A stretch of 64,000 bases of DNA from an uncultured Phocaeicola sp. (GCA_948566455.1 CAOYQO010000004.1:1-64000), one strand, 5' to 3'; shown: positions 51,945 through 61,815, numbered from the stretch's first letter. Numbers and translations are program-made. Notes: generated from the sequence alone by a model not told the origin.

Positions 51945-53279
51945 ATGAAAAAAGTATTGTATGCCGCCGCTCTATTCTTCTTGGCCACTGCTTGTACAAC
52001 GAAACCCGAAAACAAGCCTTACACCTGGGAAGAAGACCTGCATCAACGTCTCCTTACCGATTTCTCTCGTACAGAAACTGAAGTGAAAGACTACATCCGC
52101 AAGTATATTCCTGATGTTACTGATGAGCAAATGCGTCAATGGGAAGCTTCCAAGGCTTTGGAATGTATGACACTGGATGGCGAGAAACGTTATTTCCGCA
52201 ATGCCGGGCCTAACTTATTCCGCGTGGACTCTGCCTGCTATAAGATAAAAGCTGCGAAAGACGGTGTTTCTTTTAGTGGAAGTGAAAAGGTGAATATGGA
52301 AAATCTGCCTGAAGTTATTGCAAGTGTGAAGAAGAGTGGTAATCCGATTACCACCCCCAAACGAATGCGTGTCACCTATACCCTTACTGTAGACAGCAAT
52401 GCTGTTCCTGCCGGAGAGTTGATTCGTTGCTGGCTTCCTTATCCGCGTACTGACCAGCCACGACAACAGGATGTGAAGTTTATTGCTGCCAGCGAACCGG
52501 AATATACGTTTTCTCCGCAGAATTGCCTTCACAGCACTCTTTATATGGAGAAACGTGCCGTGCAGGATGAGCCGACCGTATTCTCCGAAAGCTTTGAGTA
52601 TACTGCCAATGCTGAATGGCATAATCTGAAGCCGGAAGATGTTCAGCCTTATGACACGACCTCCTCTATATATAAGGAATATACGGCCGAGCGTGAGAAG
52701 CATATCATCTTTTCACCGCGTATGCGTCAGCTTGCTGCCAAATTGACAGAGGGTGAAACCAATCCCTTCTTAAAGGCTAAACGCATCTTTCGTTGGGTGA
52801 ATGATAACTTTCCCTGGGCTTCTGCACGTGAATACTCTACAATAGAGAATATCCCCGAATATGTTCTGGATAACAATAAGGGCGATTGCGGTCAGGTTAG
52901 TCTGTTGTTCATTACACTTTGTCGTATCAGTGGCATTCCTGCGCATTTCCAAAGCGGTTTCATGATGCATCCCAAAGCGTGGAATCTGCATGACTGGGCA
53001 GAGATCTATTTTGAAGGTATCGGTTGGGTACCTGTAGATCAATCATTTGGTATTCCTACTTTCGCCCGTAATGCAGATGAAGAATATTTCTTCCTGGGGG
53101 GCATCGACTCCTGGCGTATGATTGTGAATAGTGACTACGGTATGCCTTTGATGCCCGAAAAGAAATATCCCCGCAGTGAAACCGTTGACTTCCAGCGTGG
53201 TGAAGTGGAATGGGAGGGAGGCAATCTTTACTTCCCGAAATGGGATTATCACATGGATATAGAATACCTTGATAATTAA
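51945..53279 (+). CDS. transglutaminase-like lipoprotein
   Basis: This 444-aa predicted lipoprotein has a signal peptide ending in a lipobox (LATAC). Its core transglutaminase-like domain carries Cys315 in GDCGQVSLLF, His349 in NLHDWAEIYF and an Asp in GWVPVD, so the cysteine-protease-like triad is present. Given its operon with an NlpC/P60 peptidase and a dipeptide epimerase, it probably cleaves or binds peptidoglycan peptides. No crosslinking activity should be assumed. Confidence 0.88.
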   Translation: MKKVLYAAALFFLATACTTKPENKPYTWEEDLHQRLLTDFSRTETEVKDYIRKYIPDVTDEQMRQWEASKALECMTLDGEKRYFRNAGPNLFRVDSACYKIKAAKDGVSFSGSEKVNMENLPEVIASVKKSGNPITTPKRMRVTYTLTVDSNAVPAGELIRCWLPYPRTDQPRQQDVKFIAASEPEYTFSPQNCLHSTLYMEKRAVQDEPTVFSESFEYTANAEWHNLKPEDVQPYDTTSSIYKEYTAEREKHIIFSPRMRQLAAKLTEGETNPFLKAKRIFRWVNDNFPWASAREYSTIENIPEYVLDNNKGDCGQVSLLFITLCRISGIPAHFQSGFMMHPKAWNLHDWAEIYFEGIGWVPVDQSFGIPTFARNADEEYFFLGGIDSWRMIVNSDYGMPLMPEKKYPRSETVDFQRGEVEWEGGNLYFPKWDYHMDIEYLDN

Positions 53280-53510
53280 GGATGTATTTTGTTTTAACGT
53301 CTATCTGCCTTATTTTCACGTCAGTAAACGTGCATAAATGTAAAATTGTCAGGTCTTGCCGTTAACCGCTGTTAAGCCCCAAAAGTTCACTGTTAAAAGA
53401 GAACAAAAAAGAGTGACAAGCGGAATAAGTGAACGATTTTTGTCGTTATTTTAACGTCGAAATGTTAAACGAGATTTGAATATTAACAATTAAAAGAATA
53501 GAAATTAAGT

Positions 53511-55085
53511 ATGAAACAGACAACAAAAAACATTCTTGGGGTTGCAGCTATTGTACTTCTCAGTTCAGGAGTAGCAGGTTTAACCGCCTATAAGATGCTG
53601 CAAAAAAATATGCCTGCTGATAGTACTGCTGCATTTAGTGATATGTTCCAGCAGAATCCGAACGTACGTTTGGCCTCTTATAATGCCGTTGATGCGCAAC
53701 CTGTAGATTTGACGCAAGCAGCAGAAAATTCAGTTCACGCCGTGGTACATATTCGTTCTACTCAAGCTTCCAAAGTTCAGGAAGTAGAAGTTAGAGACCC
53801 GTTCTCTGATTTCTTCGGTGAATTTTTTGGTGGTCGGGGTGGTACACAAAGACGACAGGTTCAGACTCCTGAACGTACAGGTTTTGGTTCCGGTGTCATC
53901 ATCTCTAAAGACGGATATATCGTAACGAATAATCACGTAATTGCCGGTGCGGATGAAATCAGTGTAACGCTGAATGACAACCGTCAGCTTAAAGGACGTA
54001 TCATTGGTACGGATGAAGTCACGGACCTTGCCTTGATTAAAATAGAGGGAGATGATTTTCCTACTATTCCGGTAGGTGACTCCGATGCATTGAAAGTTGG
54101 TGAATGGGTGCTTGCTGTAGGTAATCCGTTTAATCTGACTTCTACAGTGACTGCAGGTATTGTTAGTGCTAAAGCACGCTCGTTAGGAATGGGGCAGCAG
54201 ACTGGTACGGAAAGCATTGAGTCGTACATCCAGACTGATGCTGCTATTAATCAAGGTAATAGTGGGGGGGCTTTGGTAAATGCACGCGGTGAATTGGTTG
54301 GTATCAATGCTGCTCTTTTCTCTCCGACGGGATCAAATACGGGTTATGGTTTTGCCATTCCTACCAGTATCATGAAGAAAGTTGTTGCTGACTTGAAACA
54401 ATTCGGTACAGTTCAACGTGTAAAACTGGGTGTTGCTGTTACTCCGCTTGTAGAAGAACCGGGTGATACTCAACGTCCGGTAGATAAGAGTGGCAAGAAA
54501 TTGAGTGAATTTAAAAAAGAGGCTCGTGAAAAATCAGGTGTTGTTGATGGCCTTTTAGTAGGAGAAATCGTAGAAGGTAGTTCTGCTGCAGGTGCCGATA
54601 TCAAGGTTGACGACGTTCTTATCGGTATTGACGATAAACCTATTCATAAATTTGCCGATTTACAGGAAGCTTTGGCAAAACATCGTCCCGGTGATAAGGT
54701 TAAAGTGAAATTGATACGTGATAAGAAAGAAAAGACTGTTGAAGTGACGCTGAAAAATGAACAAGGTACTACAAAAGTAGTAAAAGATGCAGGAATGGAT
54801 ATTCTTGGTGCAGCCTTCCGTCCTATACCTGATGAATTGAAGAAACAACTGAATCTGGGTTATGGTCTTGAAGTAACAGGTGTTAACAGTGGCAAGATGG
54901 GAGCTGCCGGTATTCGTAAAGGCTTCATTATCTTAAAAGCCAATGGCGTACAGATGAAAACTGTAGAGGACTTGGAAAAGGTCATGAAGGAAGCTACGAA
55001 GTCTCCGGATCAGGTACTCTTTATTACAGGTATGTTCCCGTCAGGTAAACGTGCTAATTATGCGGTAGATTTGACTCAAGAATAA
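53511..55085 (+). CDS. htrA: Do-family serine protease HtrA/DegP
   Basis: This periplasmic protease and chaperone for misfolded envelope proteins, 524 aa, has an N-terminal signal or anchor (about 8-28). The trypsin-like domain carries the triad His142 (NNHV), Asp172 (TDLALIKI) and Ser251 (GNSGGAL), followed by two PDZ domains (about 300-405 and 430-515). All catalytic residues are intact, in contrast to the TPR protein at 24668-26371. The 231-bp upstream gap has GTTAA-rich words and a near-consensus -7 (GATTTTTG, 53435-53442). Confidence 0.95.
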   Translation: MKQTTKNILGVAAIVLLSSGVAGLTAYKMLQKNMPADSTAAFSDMFQQNPNVRLASYNAVDAQPVDLTQAAENSVHAVVHIRSTQASKVQEVEVRDPFSDFFGEFFGGRGGTQRRQVQTPERTGFGSGVIISKDGYIVTNNHVIAGADEISVTLNDNRQLKGRIIGTDEVTDLALIKIEGDDFPTIPVGDSDALKVGEWVLAVGNPFNLTSTVTAGIVSAKARSLGMGQQTGTESIESYIQTDAAINQGNSGGALVNARGELVGINAALFSPTGSNTGYGFAIPTSIMKKVVADLKQFGTVQRVKLGVAVTPLVEEPGDTQRPVDKSGKKLSEFKKEAREKSGVVDGLLVGEIVEGSSAAGADIKVDDVLIGIDDKPIHKFADLQEALAKHRPGDKVKVKLIRDKKEKTVEVTLKNEQGTTKVVKDAGMDILGAAFRPIPDELKKQLNLGYGLEVTGVNSGKMGAAGIRKGFIILKANGVQMKTVEDLEKVMKEATKSPDQVLFITGMFPSGKRANYAVDLTQE

Positions 55086-55134
55086 AAGGTATGTTTTTTA
55101 GGTAAGAAGATTGTAATATTAGCTAACAAAGAAG

Positions 55135-55175
55135 AAAAAGAATGTCGACAACTAACTTGTCGGCATTCTTTTTGT
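55135..55175 (+). terminator. terminator after htrA
   Basis: A 17-bp stem (55135-55151 with 55157-55173; one G-T wobble) has A- and T-tracts on its two sides. Confidence 0.92.
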
Positions 55176-55242
55176 TTATAATACTATAGTGAATAAGATA
55201 AAAAAGTTAGGGCAAGTTAGCTTATAACTAAATTAAATGTCG

Positions 55243-55250
55243 TAACTTTG
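55243..55250 (+). promoter_or_regulatory. -7 element of rpoD
   Basis: TAACTTTG, 23 bp before the rpoD start. A TTAG at 55217-55220 is a weak -33. Confidence 0.55.
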
Positions 55251-55273
55251 CAACCCAAATCTGTTTTAGAAGA

Positions 55274-56134
55274 ATGAGACAACTTAAGATTACAAAAAGT
55301 ATCACTAACAGAGAGAGCGCTTCTCTTGACAAGTATTTGCAGGAAATCGGTCGCGAAGACCTCATAACTGTCGAAGAAGAGGTAGAGCTCGCTCAACGCA
55401 TCCGTAAGGGTGACCGTATCGCACTGGAGAAGTTGACACGTGCCAATCTGCGTTTCGTTGTATCTGTGGCCAAGCAGTACCAGAACCAAGGTTTGAGTTT
55501 GCCCGACTTGATTAACGAGGGTAATTTAGGACTGATCAAGGCCGCTGAAAAGTTCGATGAAACACGTGGTTTCAAATTCATTAGTTATGCTGTATGGTGG
55601 ATACGTCAGTCCATTTTGCAGGCTTTGGCAGAGCAGTCGCGTATTGTGCGTCTTCCGTTGAACCAGGTAGGATCGCTGAACAAGATCAGCAAAGCATTCT
55701 CCAAGTTTGAACAGGAAAATGAACGTCGCCCGTCTCCCGAAGAGTTGGCAGATGAACTAGAAATCCCTGTTGATAAAATCTCCGATACATTGAAGGTATC
55801 CGGACGCCATATTTCGGTAGACGCACCTTTCGTGGAAGGAGAAGACAACAGCTTGCTGGATGTGTTAGTAAACGACGACTCTCCTATGGCGGATCGCTCT
55901 TTGGTGAACGAGTCTCTTGCGAGGGAAATTGATAGAGCACTTTCTACGTTAACCGATAGGGAAAAAGAAATCATACAGATGTTTTTCGGTATCGGACAAC
56001 AAGAAATGACATTGGAAGAAATCGGCGACAAATTCGGTTTGACCCGTGAACGTGTACGCCAGATTAAAGAAAAAGCAATTAGAAGATTAAGACAAAGTAA
56101 TCGTAGTAAATTGCTCAAGTCTTATTTGGGATAA
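55274..56134 (+). CDS. rpoD: primary RNA polymerase sigma factor RpoD (sigma-ABfr type)
   Basis: This 286-aa sigma-70 protein begins [27 protein letters not shown] and has regions 1.2, 2 ([29 protein letters not shown] and the -10-binding [10 protein letters not shown], given here in parts), 3 and 4 ([33 protein letters not shown]). It lacks the long region 1.1 of E. coli RpoD, as does the Bacteroides primary sigma. It would read the TTTG/TAnnTTTG promoters found across the window. It has its own promoter and terminator. Confidence 0.95.
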   Translation: MRQLKITKSITNRESASLDKYLQEIGREDLITVEEEVELAQRIRKGDRIALEKLTRANLRFVVSVAKQYQNQGLSLPDLINEGNLGLIKAAEKFDETRGFKFISYAVWWIRQSILQALAEQSRIVRLPLNQVGSLNKISKAFSKFEQENERRPSPEELADELEIPVDKISDTLKVSGRHISVDAPFVEGEDNSLLDVLVNDDSPMADRSLVNESLAREIDRALSTLTDREKEIIQMFFGIGQQEMTLEEIGDKFGLTRERVRQIKEKAIRRLRQSNRSKLLKSYLG

Positions 56135-56169
56135 TAAGAAATATCAATTTCCGACAAATAGAAAGAATT

Positions 56170-56207
56170 AAAAACCGGTGGTCATATTATGATCATCGGT
56201 TTTTTTG
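56170..56207 (+). terminator. terminator after rpoD
   Basis: A 16-bp stem (56170-56185 with 56189-56204; two G-T wobbles) followed by TTT. Confidence 0.88.
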
Positions 56208-56208
56208 T

Positions 56209-56216
56209 TATCTTTG
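56209..56216 (+). promoter_or_regulatory. -7 element downstream of the rpoD terminator
   Basis: TATCTTTG, 188 bp before the next gene. The intervening leader has two copies of TAGGAGAAA (56275-56283 and 56297-56305) 22 bp apart, possible binding sites. Confidence 0.45.
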
Positions 56217-56404
56217 CCGCAATTTGGTAATCATTCAAAACGACTTGGTATAGATGGGTGTTTTATTTTTCCGGTAGGAGAAATATTTTTTCCCAATAGG
56301 AGAAAAATAACTTAGTAATAGCTGATCATAAAATGGGAGATAAATTATCATTGATGTGCCAAGTATTTTTTTAAGCATACTTAATGTGCAAATATTATAT
56401 TATT

Positions 56405-56815
56405 ATGAAATACGTTCGTATACTTTTTGCCGTAGCATTGGTTTTTATGGTGTGCTCGGCATTCTCACTCAAGAAAGGAAAAGAAGGTAAGGGAAAGGCT
56501 GTGTATGCATTCGGTGTTGCTGCCTCTTTCAATGACACGGTAGTGTATTTTACTGATATCCAGGTGCTGGATAGTATTAAGCTGGACAAAGGCGGTTTCT
56601 TGCCTAAACGTGATCTTTATACGTATCAGTTAAAGAATTACTTGGAATTTGATTTGAAATGTCCTGATTATACTTGCATGATTTATTTCTCTGAGAATAA
56701 AAAGAAGTTGGAGAAAGAGTCTGCAAAAGTAAAAAGTAAATACAAGAAGAATAAATCGATAGTATTGATGCCTATCGACCCTGATGCGTTCCGCTTCAAG
56801 AAGCCGGAAGAATAA
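56405..56815 (+). CDS. small secreted basic protein, unknown function
   Basis: This 136-aa protein has a signal peptide (about 1-22) and a basic C-terminal half rich in Lys. I do not recognise a family. I chose the ATG at 56405 because an in-frame ATG seven codons upstream would place extra residues before a normal signal sequence. The body has alternating beta-like strands (VVYFTDIQVLDSI) and YTCMIYFSENKKKLE. It precedes a C11-peptidase gene by 54 bp, with no sign of shared function. Confidence 0.65.
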   Translation: MKYVRILFAVALVFMVCSAFSLKKGKEGKGKAVYAFGVAASFNDTVVYFTDIQVLDSIKLDKGGFLPKRDLYTYQLKNYLEFDLKCPDYTCMIYFSENKKKLEKESAKVKSKYKKNKSIVLMPIDPDAFRFKKPEE

Positions 56816-56869
56816 TTTCTTTTATTTCCTTAAAAATTAAGGATCTCACCTAAATAACAGGCTGTAGTT

Positions 56870-58057
56870 ATGAAAACGAGACTTTACTTCTTTTTGTGGG
56901 TTTGCCTCTCTATATTGCTGGTTGCATGTGAGGATAAGGAACCGGATGTCTCCATAGGAAATCGTACGATATTGGTCTATATGGCGGCAGATCAGCGTGG
57001 AACATCTAGCAATTTGTCCAAATTTGTTTCTGGGGATTTGAACGAAATGAAGGAAGGATGGGCGCAGATGAATACTTTGGGTGTGCATTTGCTGATTTAT
57101 GTGGATGACGGTTCATCTCCCCGCCTGATAGAATTGGAAAAGAAAGGGAACGATGTGATAGAGACGGTTGTTAAGAAGTATGAAGACCGTAATTCCGTAG
57201 GCGTTGCCGAAACGCAGGAAGTGTTTGCAGATGTCTTTTCGAATTCAAAATATCAGGCTGATAGTTATGGATTGGTTTATTGGTCGCATGGTGATGGATG
57301 GCTACCTTATCCGTTGGGTGCCGGTACCCGTTGGGTGGGGCAGGATACAGGTAATGAGGATAATAGAATGAATATCTCTGAATTCGTTGAGATATTAAAG
57401 TCTGCTCCTCATTTTGATTTTATATTGTTCGATGCTTGTTTCATGCAATCGGTAGAGGTGGCCTATGAGTTACGTGATTATACGGATTATTGTATAGGTT
57501 CTCCGACTGAAATTCCGGGTCCGGGTGCTCCGTATGATGTAGTTGTTCCTGCTATGTTTTCTGCTGAGAATGCGGCAGTGAATATAGGTAAGGCTTATTA
57601 TGAGCCTTATGCGGCTAAGTATGATGGTGGTAAAGGTATTTCAAACACTAACTGGACGGGTGGAGCATCTGTTTGTGTATTGAAAACAGATCAGTTGGAT
57701 GAACTGGCTCGGATTACGAAGCAACTCTTTCCTGAAACGGTGGATAAGGCAAAGCTTCGTGCATCGGTCTTTAATTATGATCAACGCAGAGAGGTAGGTT
57801 ATTATGATTTAGTAGGTATGATTCGGGGAATTACTGATGATACTGCTTATGAAACATGGAAGCAGGCTTTTGATGCTGCTGCAGTGTATTGGAATACTAC
57901 CCCTATGAATTATTCGGCTTATGTCGGTATGTTTTCTATGGAAAATACCAATGGCGTGTCTTGCTATATTCCTACTACTTCTGATAATCTTACAGACAAG
58001 GCTTACCGTCTGACTGAATGGTATACAGCTATCGGTTTCGATAAATTAAACTGGTAA
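56870..58057 (+). CDS. clostripain-family (C11) cysteine peptidase, lipoprotein
   Basis: This 395-aa predicted surface or periplasmic lipoprotein (lipobox LVAC near residue 20) has the C11 peptidase dyad His140 in YWSHGDGW and Cys190 in FDACFMQSVE. Clostripain-like enzymes cleave after Arg or Lys and often self-activate. Members in gut Bacteroides (such as fragipain) activate toxins or act on host proteins; that role here is only possible by family. It stands alone. Confidence 0.88.
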   Translation: MKTRLYFFLWVCLSILLVACEDKEPDVSIGNRTILVYMAADQRGTSSNLSKFVSGDLNEMKEGWAQMNTLGVHLLIYVDDGSSPRLIELEKKGNDVIETVVKKYEDRNSVGVAETQEVFADVFSNSKYQADSYGLVYWSHGDGWLPYPLGAGTRWVGQDTGNEDNRMNISEFVEILKSAPHFDFILFDACFMQSVEVAYELRDYTDYCIGSPTEIPGPGAPYDVVVPAMFSAENAAVNIGKAYYEPYAAKYDGGKGISNTNWTGGASVCVLKTDQLDELARITKQLFPETVDKAKLRASVFNYDQRREVGYYDLVGMIRGITDDTAYETWKQAFDAAAVYWNTTPMNYSAYVGMFSMENTNGVSCYIPTTSDNLTDKAYRLTEWYTAIGFDKLNW

Positions 58058-58197
58058 TTTCTCTTCTTTTATATTGTCGAATTAGTGCTAACAGATACTG
58101 CTAATCTGTATCTTATGGTAGTTTCCTTTGGAAAATATTAGTTTTTGGAAAACAATTTCCTGCTTTGTATTGTTCTTAATTGAAAAAAGAGAATTAT

Positions 58198-60642
58198 ATG
58201 AAGTATGTGATTGTTGGCGGAGTTGCCGGAGGAGCTACGGCTGCTGCCCGTTTGAGAAGAATTGACGAGATTTCTGATATCCTTTTATTAGAGAAAGGAA
58301 AGTATATATCGTATGCAAATTGCGGCCTGCCTTATTATATCGGTGGCGTGATTGACGAACGTGAGAAGTTACTGGTGCAGACGCCGGCTTCTTTCGGTCA
58401 GCGCTTCAGAGTGGATGTGCGTGTAGAGAATGAAGTGATTGCCATTCATCCGAAGAATAAAACCATTACGGTTCGTACGGTTGACGGAAGCGAATATGAA
58501 GAAACTTATGATAAGCTTCTGTTGTCGCCGGGAGCTACTCCGGTCAGGCCACCGTTAGAAGGCATTGATTCAGAGGGAATCTTTACCCTTCGTAATGTTG
58601 AAGATACCGACTGTATTAAATCTTATCTCACAGAACATGCTGTAAAACGTGCAGTCGTAGTTGGTGCAGGGTTTATCGGCTTGGAAATGGCGGAAAATCT
58701 GCATCATGCAGGAGTCTCTGTATCTGTAGTGGAAATGGGCAATCAGGTAATGGCACCTATTGACTTCTCTATGGCTGCTCCTGTTCATCAGCATCTGGTT
58801 CAGAAGGATGTTTCACTTTATTTGGAAGAAGGAGTAACCCATTTTCAGCGCACAGAGCAAGGTATTACAGTTTTCTTGAAAAGTGGGAAGACAATTCCGG
58901 CAGATATGGTATTGCTTTCTATCGGTGTACGTCCGGCAACTGCTTTGGCCAAAGATGCCGGATTAAAAATAGGAGAAGCCGGAGGTATCTGGGTGAATGA
59001 GTATCTGGAAACTTCTGAGAAAGATATCTATGCCGTAGGGGATGCAATTGAATATCCGCATCCGCTGACCGGAAAACCATGGCTTAATTATCTGGCTAAT
59101 CCAGCCAATCGTCAAGGACGTATTGTGGCTGATAATATGGTATTTGGCAATAAAGTTTCTTATGAAGGTGCTATTGGTACTTCTATTGCCAAGGTCTTTG
59201 ATATGACTGTTGCCTCTACAGGACTTGCTGCTAAGCGCTTGAAGCAATGGGAGATGGAATATCAGAGTTCTGTAACCCATTCTGCTTCTCATGCGGGCTA
59301 TTATCCGGATGCATTGCCACTGACTTTAAAATTAACTTTCCATCCTGTTACGGGAAAATTATATGGTGCACAGTGCATTGGTTATGAAGGAGTGGACAAA
59401 CGTATCGACCAGATTGCCGGACTTATTAAGCGAGGCGGGACGGTTTACGATCTGATGGAAACAGAGCACACTTATGCACCTCCGTTCTCTTCGGCTAAAG
59501 ATCCTATTGCCATTGCAGGATATGTGGCTTCTAATATAATAAGCGGTGCAATGCCCATTATTACCTGGCGCGAACTGGTACAGCAGAAGAATGAAGTCAT
59601 GTTGATAGATACCCGTACTCCCGAGGAATTTTCTTTCGGTTCTATTCCGGGAGCAATTAATATTCCCTTGGATGATTTAAGAGATCGTATGTCGGAAGTT
59701 CCTGCAAGCAAGCCGGTTGTCTTGTTTTGTGCGGTAGGGTTGCGTGGATATCTGGCACAACGCATCCTGATGGGAAATGGGTATCGGAATGTGCGTAACC
59801 TCTCAGGAGGATATAAACTCTATTCTGCTGCAGTAGCGCCTGTACCTGTACCCGATAAAGTTGCCATACCGCAGGTTAATTCAATAGAATCTACGGTGAG
59901 TTCTTCTAAAGAGCCATTGAAAATTAATGCCTGTGGCCTGCAATGTCCGGGGCCTATCATGCAAGTTAAAAAGGCAATGGATACTCTTGCTCCGGGAGAA
60001 CAAGTGGAGATTGTGGCAACTGATGCCGGATTTGCACGTGATGCTTCGGCATGGTGTGATACGACGGGAAACCGTCTGATAGGAAGTCATGAAGAAAAAG
60101 GCCGTTATACAGTAACTATAGAGAAAGGTGATCCGGCTGCTGTTTGTCCATCGTCTGCCGGAGCAATAGCGGGTAGGGGAAAAACTTTGATCCTTTTCAG
60201 TGATGATTTAGACAAAGCTTTGGCTACCTTTGTATTGGCAAATGGTGCTGCGGCAACAGGACAGAAGGTTACGGTCTTTTTCACTTTCTGGGGATTGAAT
60301 GTTCTGAAGAAAGTGCAGAAGCCGAAAGTTAAGAAAGATATTTTTGGTAAGATGTTTGGCATGATGCTTCCTTCCAGTTCTTTGAAATTGAAGTTATCCA
60401 AAATGAATATGTTTGGCATGGGTAGCCGGATGATGCGTTTCCTTATGAAACAAAAAGGTGTGGATTCTTTGGAATCACTCCGTTCTCAGGCTCTCGCACA
60501 GGGTGTAGAATTTATAGCTTGCCAGATGTCAATGGATATGATGGGAATCAGTCGTGAAGAACTGTTGGATGAGGTAACTATCGGTGGTGTTGCTACTTAC
60601 ATGGAGCGGGCAGATAAAGCCAATGTCAACCTTTTCATCTAG
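58198..60642 (+). CDS. CoA-disulfide-reductase-like fusion with rhodanese, TusA and DsrE domains
   Basis: This 814-aa protein joins four parts. The first is a FAD/NAD(P)H pyridine nucleotide-disulfide oxidoreductase (about 1-450), starting IVGGVAGGATAAARLRR with redox Cys42 in SYANCGLPYY. The others are a rhodanese domain (about 455-550, Cys511 in FCAVGLRG), a TusA-like domain (about 570-645, Cys583 in CGLQCPGP) and a DsrE-like domain (about 660-814). Such fusions handle reactive sulfur by passing persulfides between cysteines. I chose the ATG at 58198; a TTG at 58180 is the alternative. A MarR-type regulator follows. Confidence 0.92.
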   Translation: MKYVIVGGVAGGATAAARLRRIDEISDILLLEKGKYISYANCGLPYYIGGVIDEREKLLVQTPASFGQRFRVDVRVENEVIAIHPKNKTITVRTVDGSEYEETYDKLLLSPGATPVRPPLEGIDSEGIFTLRNVEDTDCIKSYLTEHAVKRAVVVGAGFIGLEMAENLHHAGVSVSVVEMGNQVMAPIDFSMAAPVHQHLVQKDVSLYLEEGVTHFQRTEQGITVFLKSGKTIPADMVLLSIGVRPATALAKDAGLKIGEAGGIWVNEYLETSEKDIYAVGDAIEYPHPLTGKPWLNYLANPANRQGRIVADNMVFGNKVSYEGAIGTSIAKVFDMTVASTGLAAKRLKQWEMEYQSSVTHSASHAGYYPDALPLTLKLTFHPVTGKLYGAQCIGYEGVDKRIDQIAGLIKRGGTVYDLMETEHTYAPPFSSAKDPIAIAGYVASNIISGAMPIITWRELVQQKNEVMLIDTRTPEEFSFGSIPGAINIPLDDLRDRMSEVPASKPVVLFCAVGLRGYLAQRILMGNGYRNVRNLSGGYKLYSAAVAPVPVPDKVAIPQVNSIESTVSSSKEPLKINACGLQCPGPIMQVKKAMDTLAPGEQVEIVATDAGFARDASAWCDTTGNRLIGSHEEKGRYTVTIEKGDPAAVCPSSAGAIAGRGKTLILFSDDLDKALATFVLANGAAATGQKVTVFFTFWGLNVLKKVQKPKVKKDIFGKMFGMMLPSSSLKLKLSKMNMFGMGSRMMRFLMKQKGVDSLESLRSQALAQGVEFIACQMSMDMMGISREELLDEVTIGGVATYMERADKANVNLFI

Positions 60643-60676
60643 TAATTTGTTATTTAACAAATAAAAAAGAGAATAT

Positions 60677-61039
60677 ATGGAGGATTTATGTAAAATTCGT
60701 GATGTTTATCGGGCGATAGCCGAGTTTGAAACCCAATTTATCCAGCAATACAACCTCTCGTTGAATGAGGGGATGTTGCTCTGTGCACTTCTGGATAATC
60801 CCCGGCTCACTTCCGGAGAAATAGCAGAAGCATTAGGACTTACTCATTCTAATACTTCCAAGCTAATACGCTCTGTGGAGGAGAAGAAGTTGATTGCCCG
60901 CATTATCGGTAAAGTCGATAAACGCCAAATGTATTTCTCACTGACTGCGGAAGGAAAAGAGCAGATTCATACGATTAAGAATTCCAACCATGAAATGCCT
61001 GCATTATTACAGCAAGTAGTAGATATGCTGGAAAAATAG
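60677..61039 (+). CDS. MarR family transcriptional regulator
   Basis: This 120-aa winged-helix protein has LTSGEIAEALGLTHSNTSKLIRSVEEKKLI as the helix-turn-helix and wing area, followed by RQMYFSLTAEGKEQI. Two cysteines (near residues 5 and 35) could sense oxidants or sulfur species. It lies 34 bp after the sulfur-handling fusion gene on the same strand, so it probably regulates that operon. Confidence 0.88.
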   Translation: MEDLCKIRDVYRAIAEFETQFIQQYNLSLNEGMLLCALLDNPRLTSGEIAEALGLTHSNTSKLIRSVEEKKLIARIIGKVDKRQMYFSLTAEGKEQIHTIKNSNHEMPALLQQVVDMLEK

Positions 61040-61051
61040 AAAAAGGGTTAA

Positions 61052-61105
61052 CTTCCTGTTGACAAACTCTTAACTTCTTGTCAACGGGAAGTCTACTTTT
61101 TGTAT
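61052..61105 (+). terminator. hairpin after the MarR gene
   Basis: A 14-bp stem (61052-61065 with 61078-61091; one wobble) CTTCCTGTTGACAA/TTGTCAACGGGAAG is followed by a short T-tract. Confidence 0.65.
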
Positions 61106-61153
61106 TTCATGGAAAAGCTTCTACTCGGAACTGCTTTTTCTTTATCGTAATAT

Positions 61154-61184
61154 TTTGTATTCTCATTGTTACGCTTTAACTTTG
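61154..61184 (+). promoter_or_regulatory. Bacteroides promoter of upxY
   Basis: TTTG (61154-61157), 19 bp, TAACTTTG (61177-61184) is a full match. It leaves a leader of about 87 nt before upxY. Confidence 0.78.
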
Positions 61185-61278
61185 CGTCCGTTGGATGAAC
61201 GATTAAGTCTGCATTATTGTGGCTAATTTATTAGTTCATACATAGTAAAAGTCTAAATGCTATATAAAAAATCCTATT

Positions 61279-61815
61279 GTGAATACAAGCTCCGCCGATC
61301 TGAATTGGTATCCCCTGCGTATTACTTATAGCCGCGAGTTGGCCTTGAAAAATTATCTGGACAGCAAGCAAATAGAGAATTTTATTCCAATGCGTTATGA
61401 GTATATTGTGAGGAATGAATGTAAAATCCGCAAGCTTGTTCCTGCTATTCATAATCTGGTCTTTGTTCGCTCCACCCGAAAGCAACTTGAAGAGATAAAA
61501 GAGGCTAAAGGAGCTATTCTTCCAATTCGCTACATCATGGATTGCGAAACTCAACAACCTATTACGATTCCGGATGTACAAATGCGGAGTTTCATAGTTG
61601 TTGCGGGTAATTGCGATCAGCAGGTTGTCTACTTAGACCCCACTACTATTAATCTGAAGAGAGGACAGCGTGTTCGCATTACCGATGGCGTTTTTGAAGG
61701 TGTAGAAGGTGAATTTGTTCGTATAAAAGATGATCGTCGTGTGGTTGTTGTTATTCAGGGTCTTATGGCTGTGGCCACGGCTTTTATCCATCCTTCTTTA
61801 ATTGAACAGATATAG
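61279..61815 (+). CDS. upxY: UpxY family transcription antiterminator
   Basis: This 178-aa NusG-like protein has LNWYPLRITYSRELALKNYL in its N-terminal NGN domain and a C-terminal KOW domain with RVRITDGVFEGVEGEFVRI. UpxY proteins let RNA polymerase pass early terminators in the first part of Bacteroides capsule operons. The start is GTG at 61279. Here no upxZ or glycosyltransferase genes follow; fkp does, so the target may be fkp itself. Confidence 0.9.
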   Translation: MNTSSADLNWYPLRITYSRELALKNYLDSKQIENFIPMRYEYIVRNECKIRKLVPAIHNLVFVRSTRKQLEEIKEAKGAILPIRYIMDCETQQPITIPDVQMRSFIVVAGNCDQQVVYLDPTTINLKRGQRVRITDGVFEGVEGEFVRIKDDRRVVVVIQGLMAVATAFIHPSLIEQI

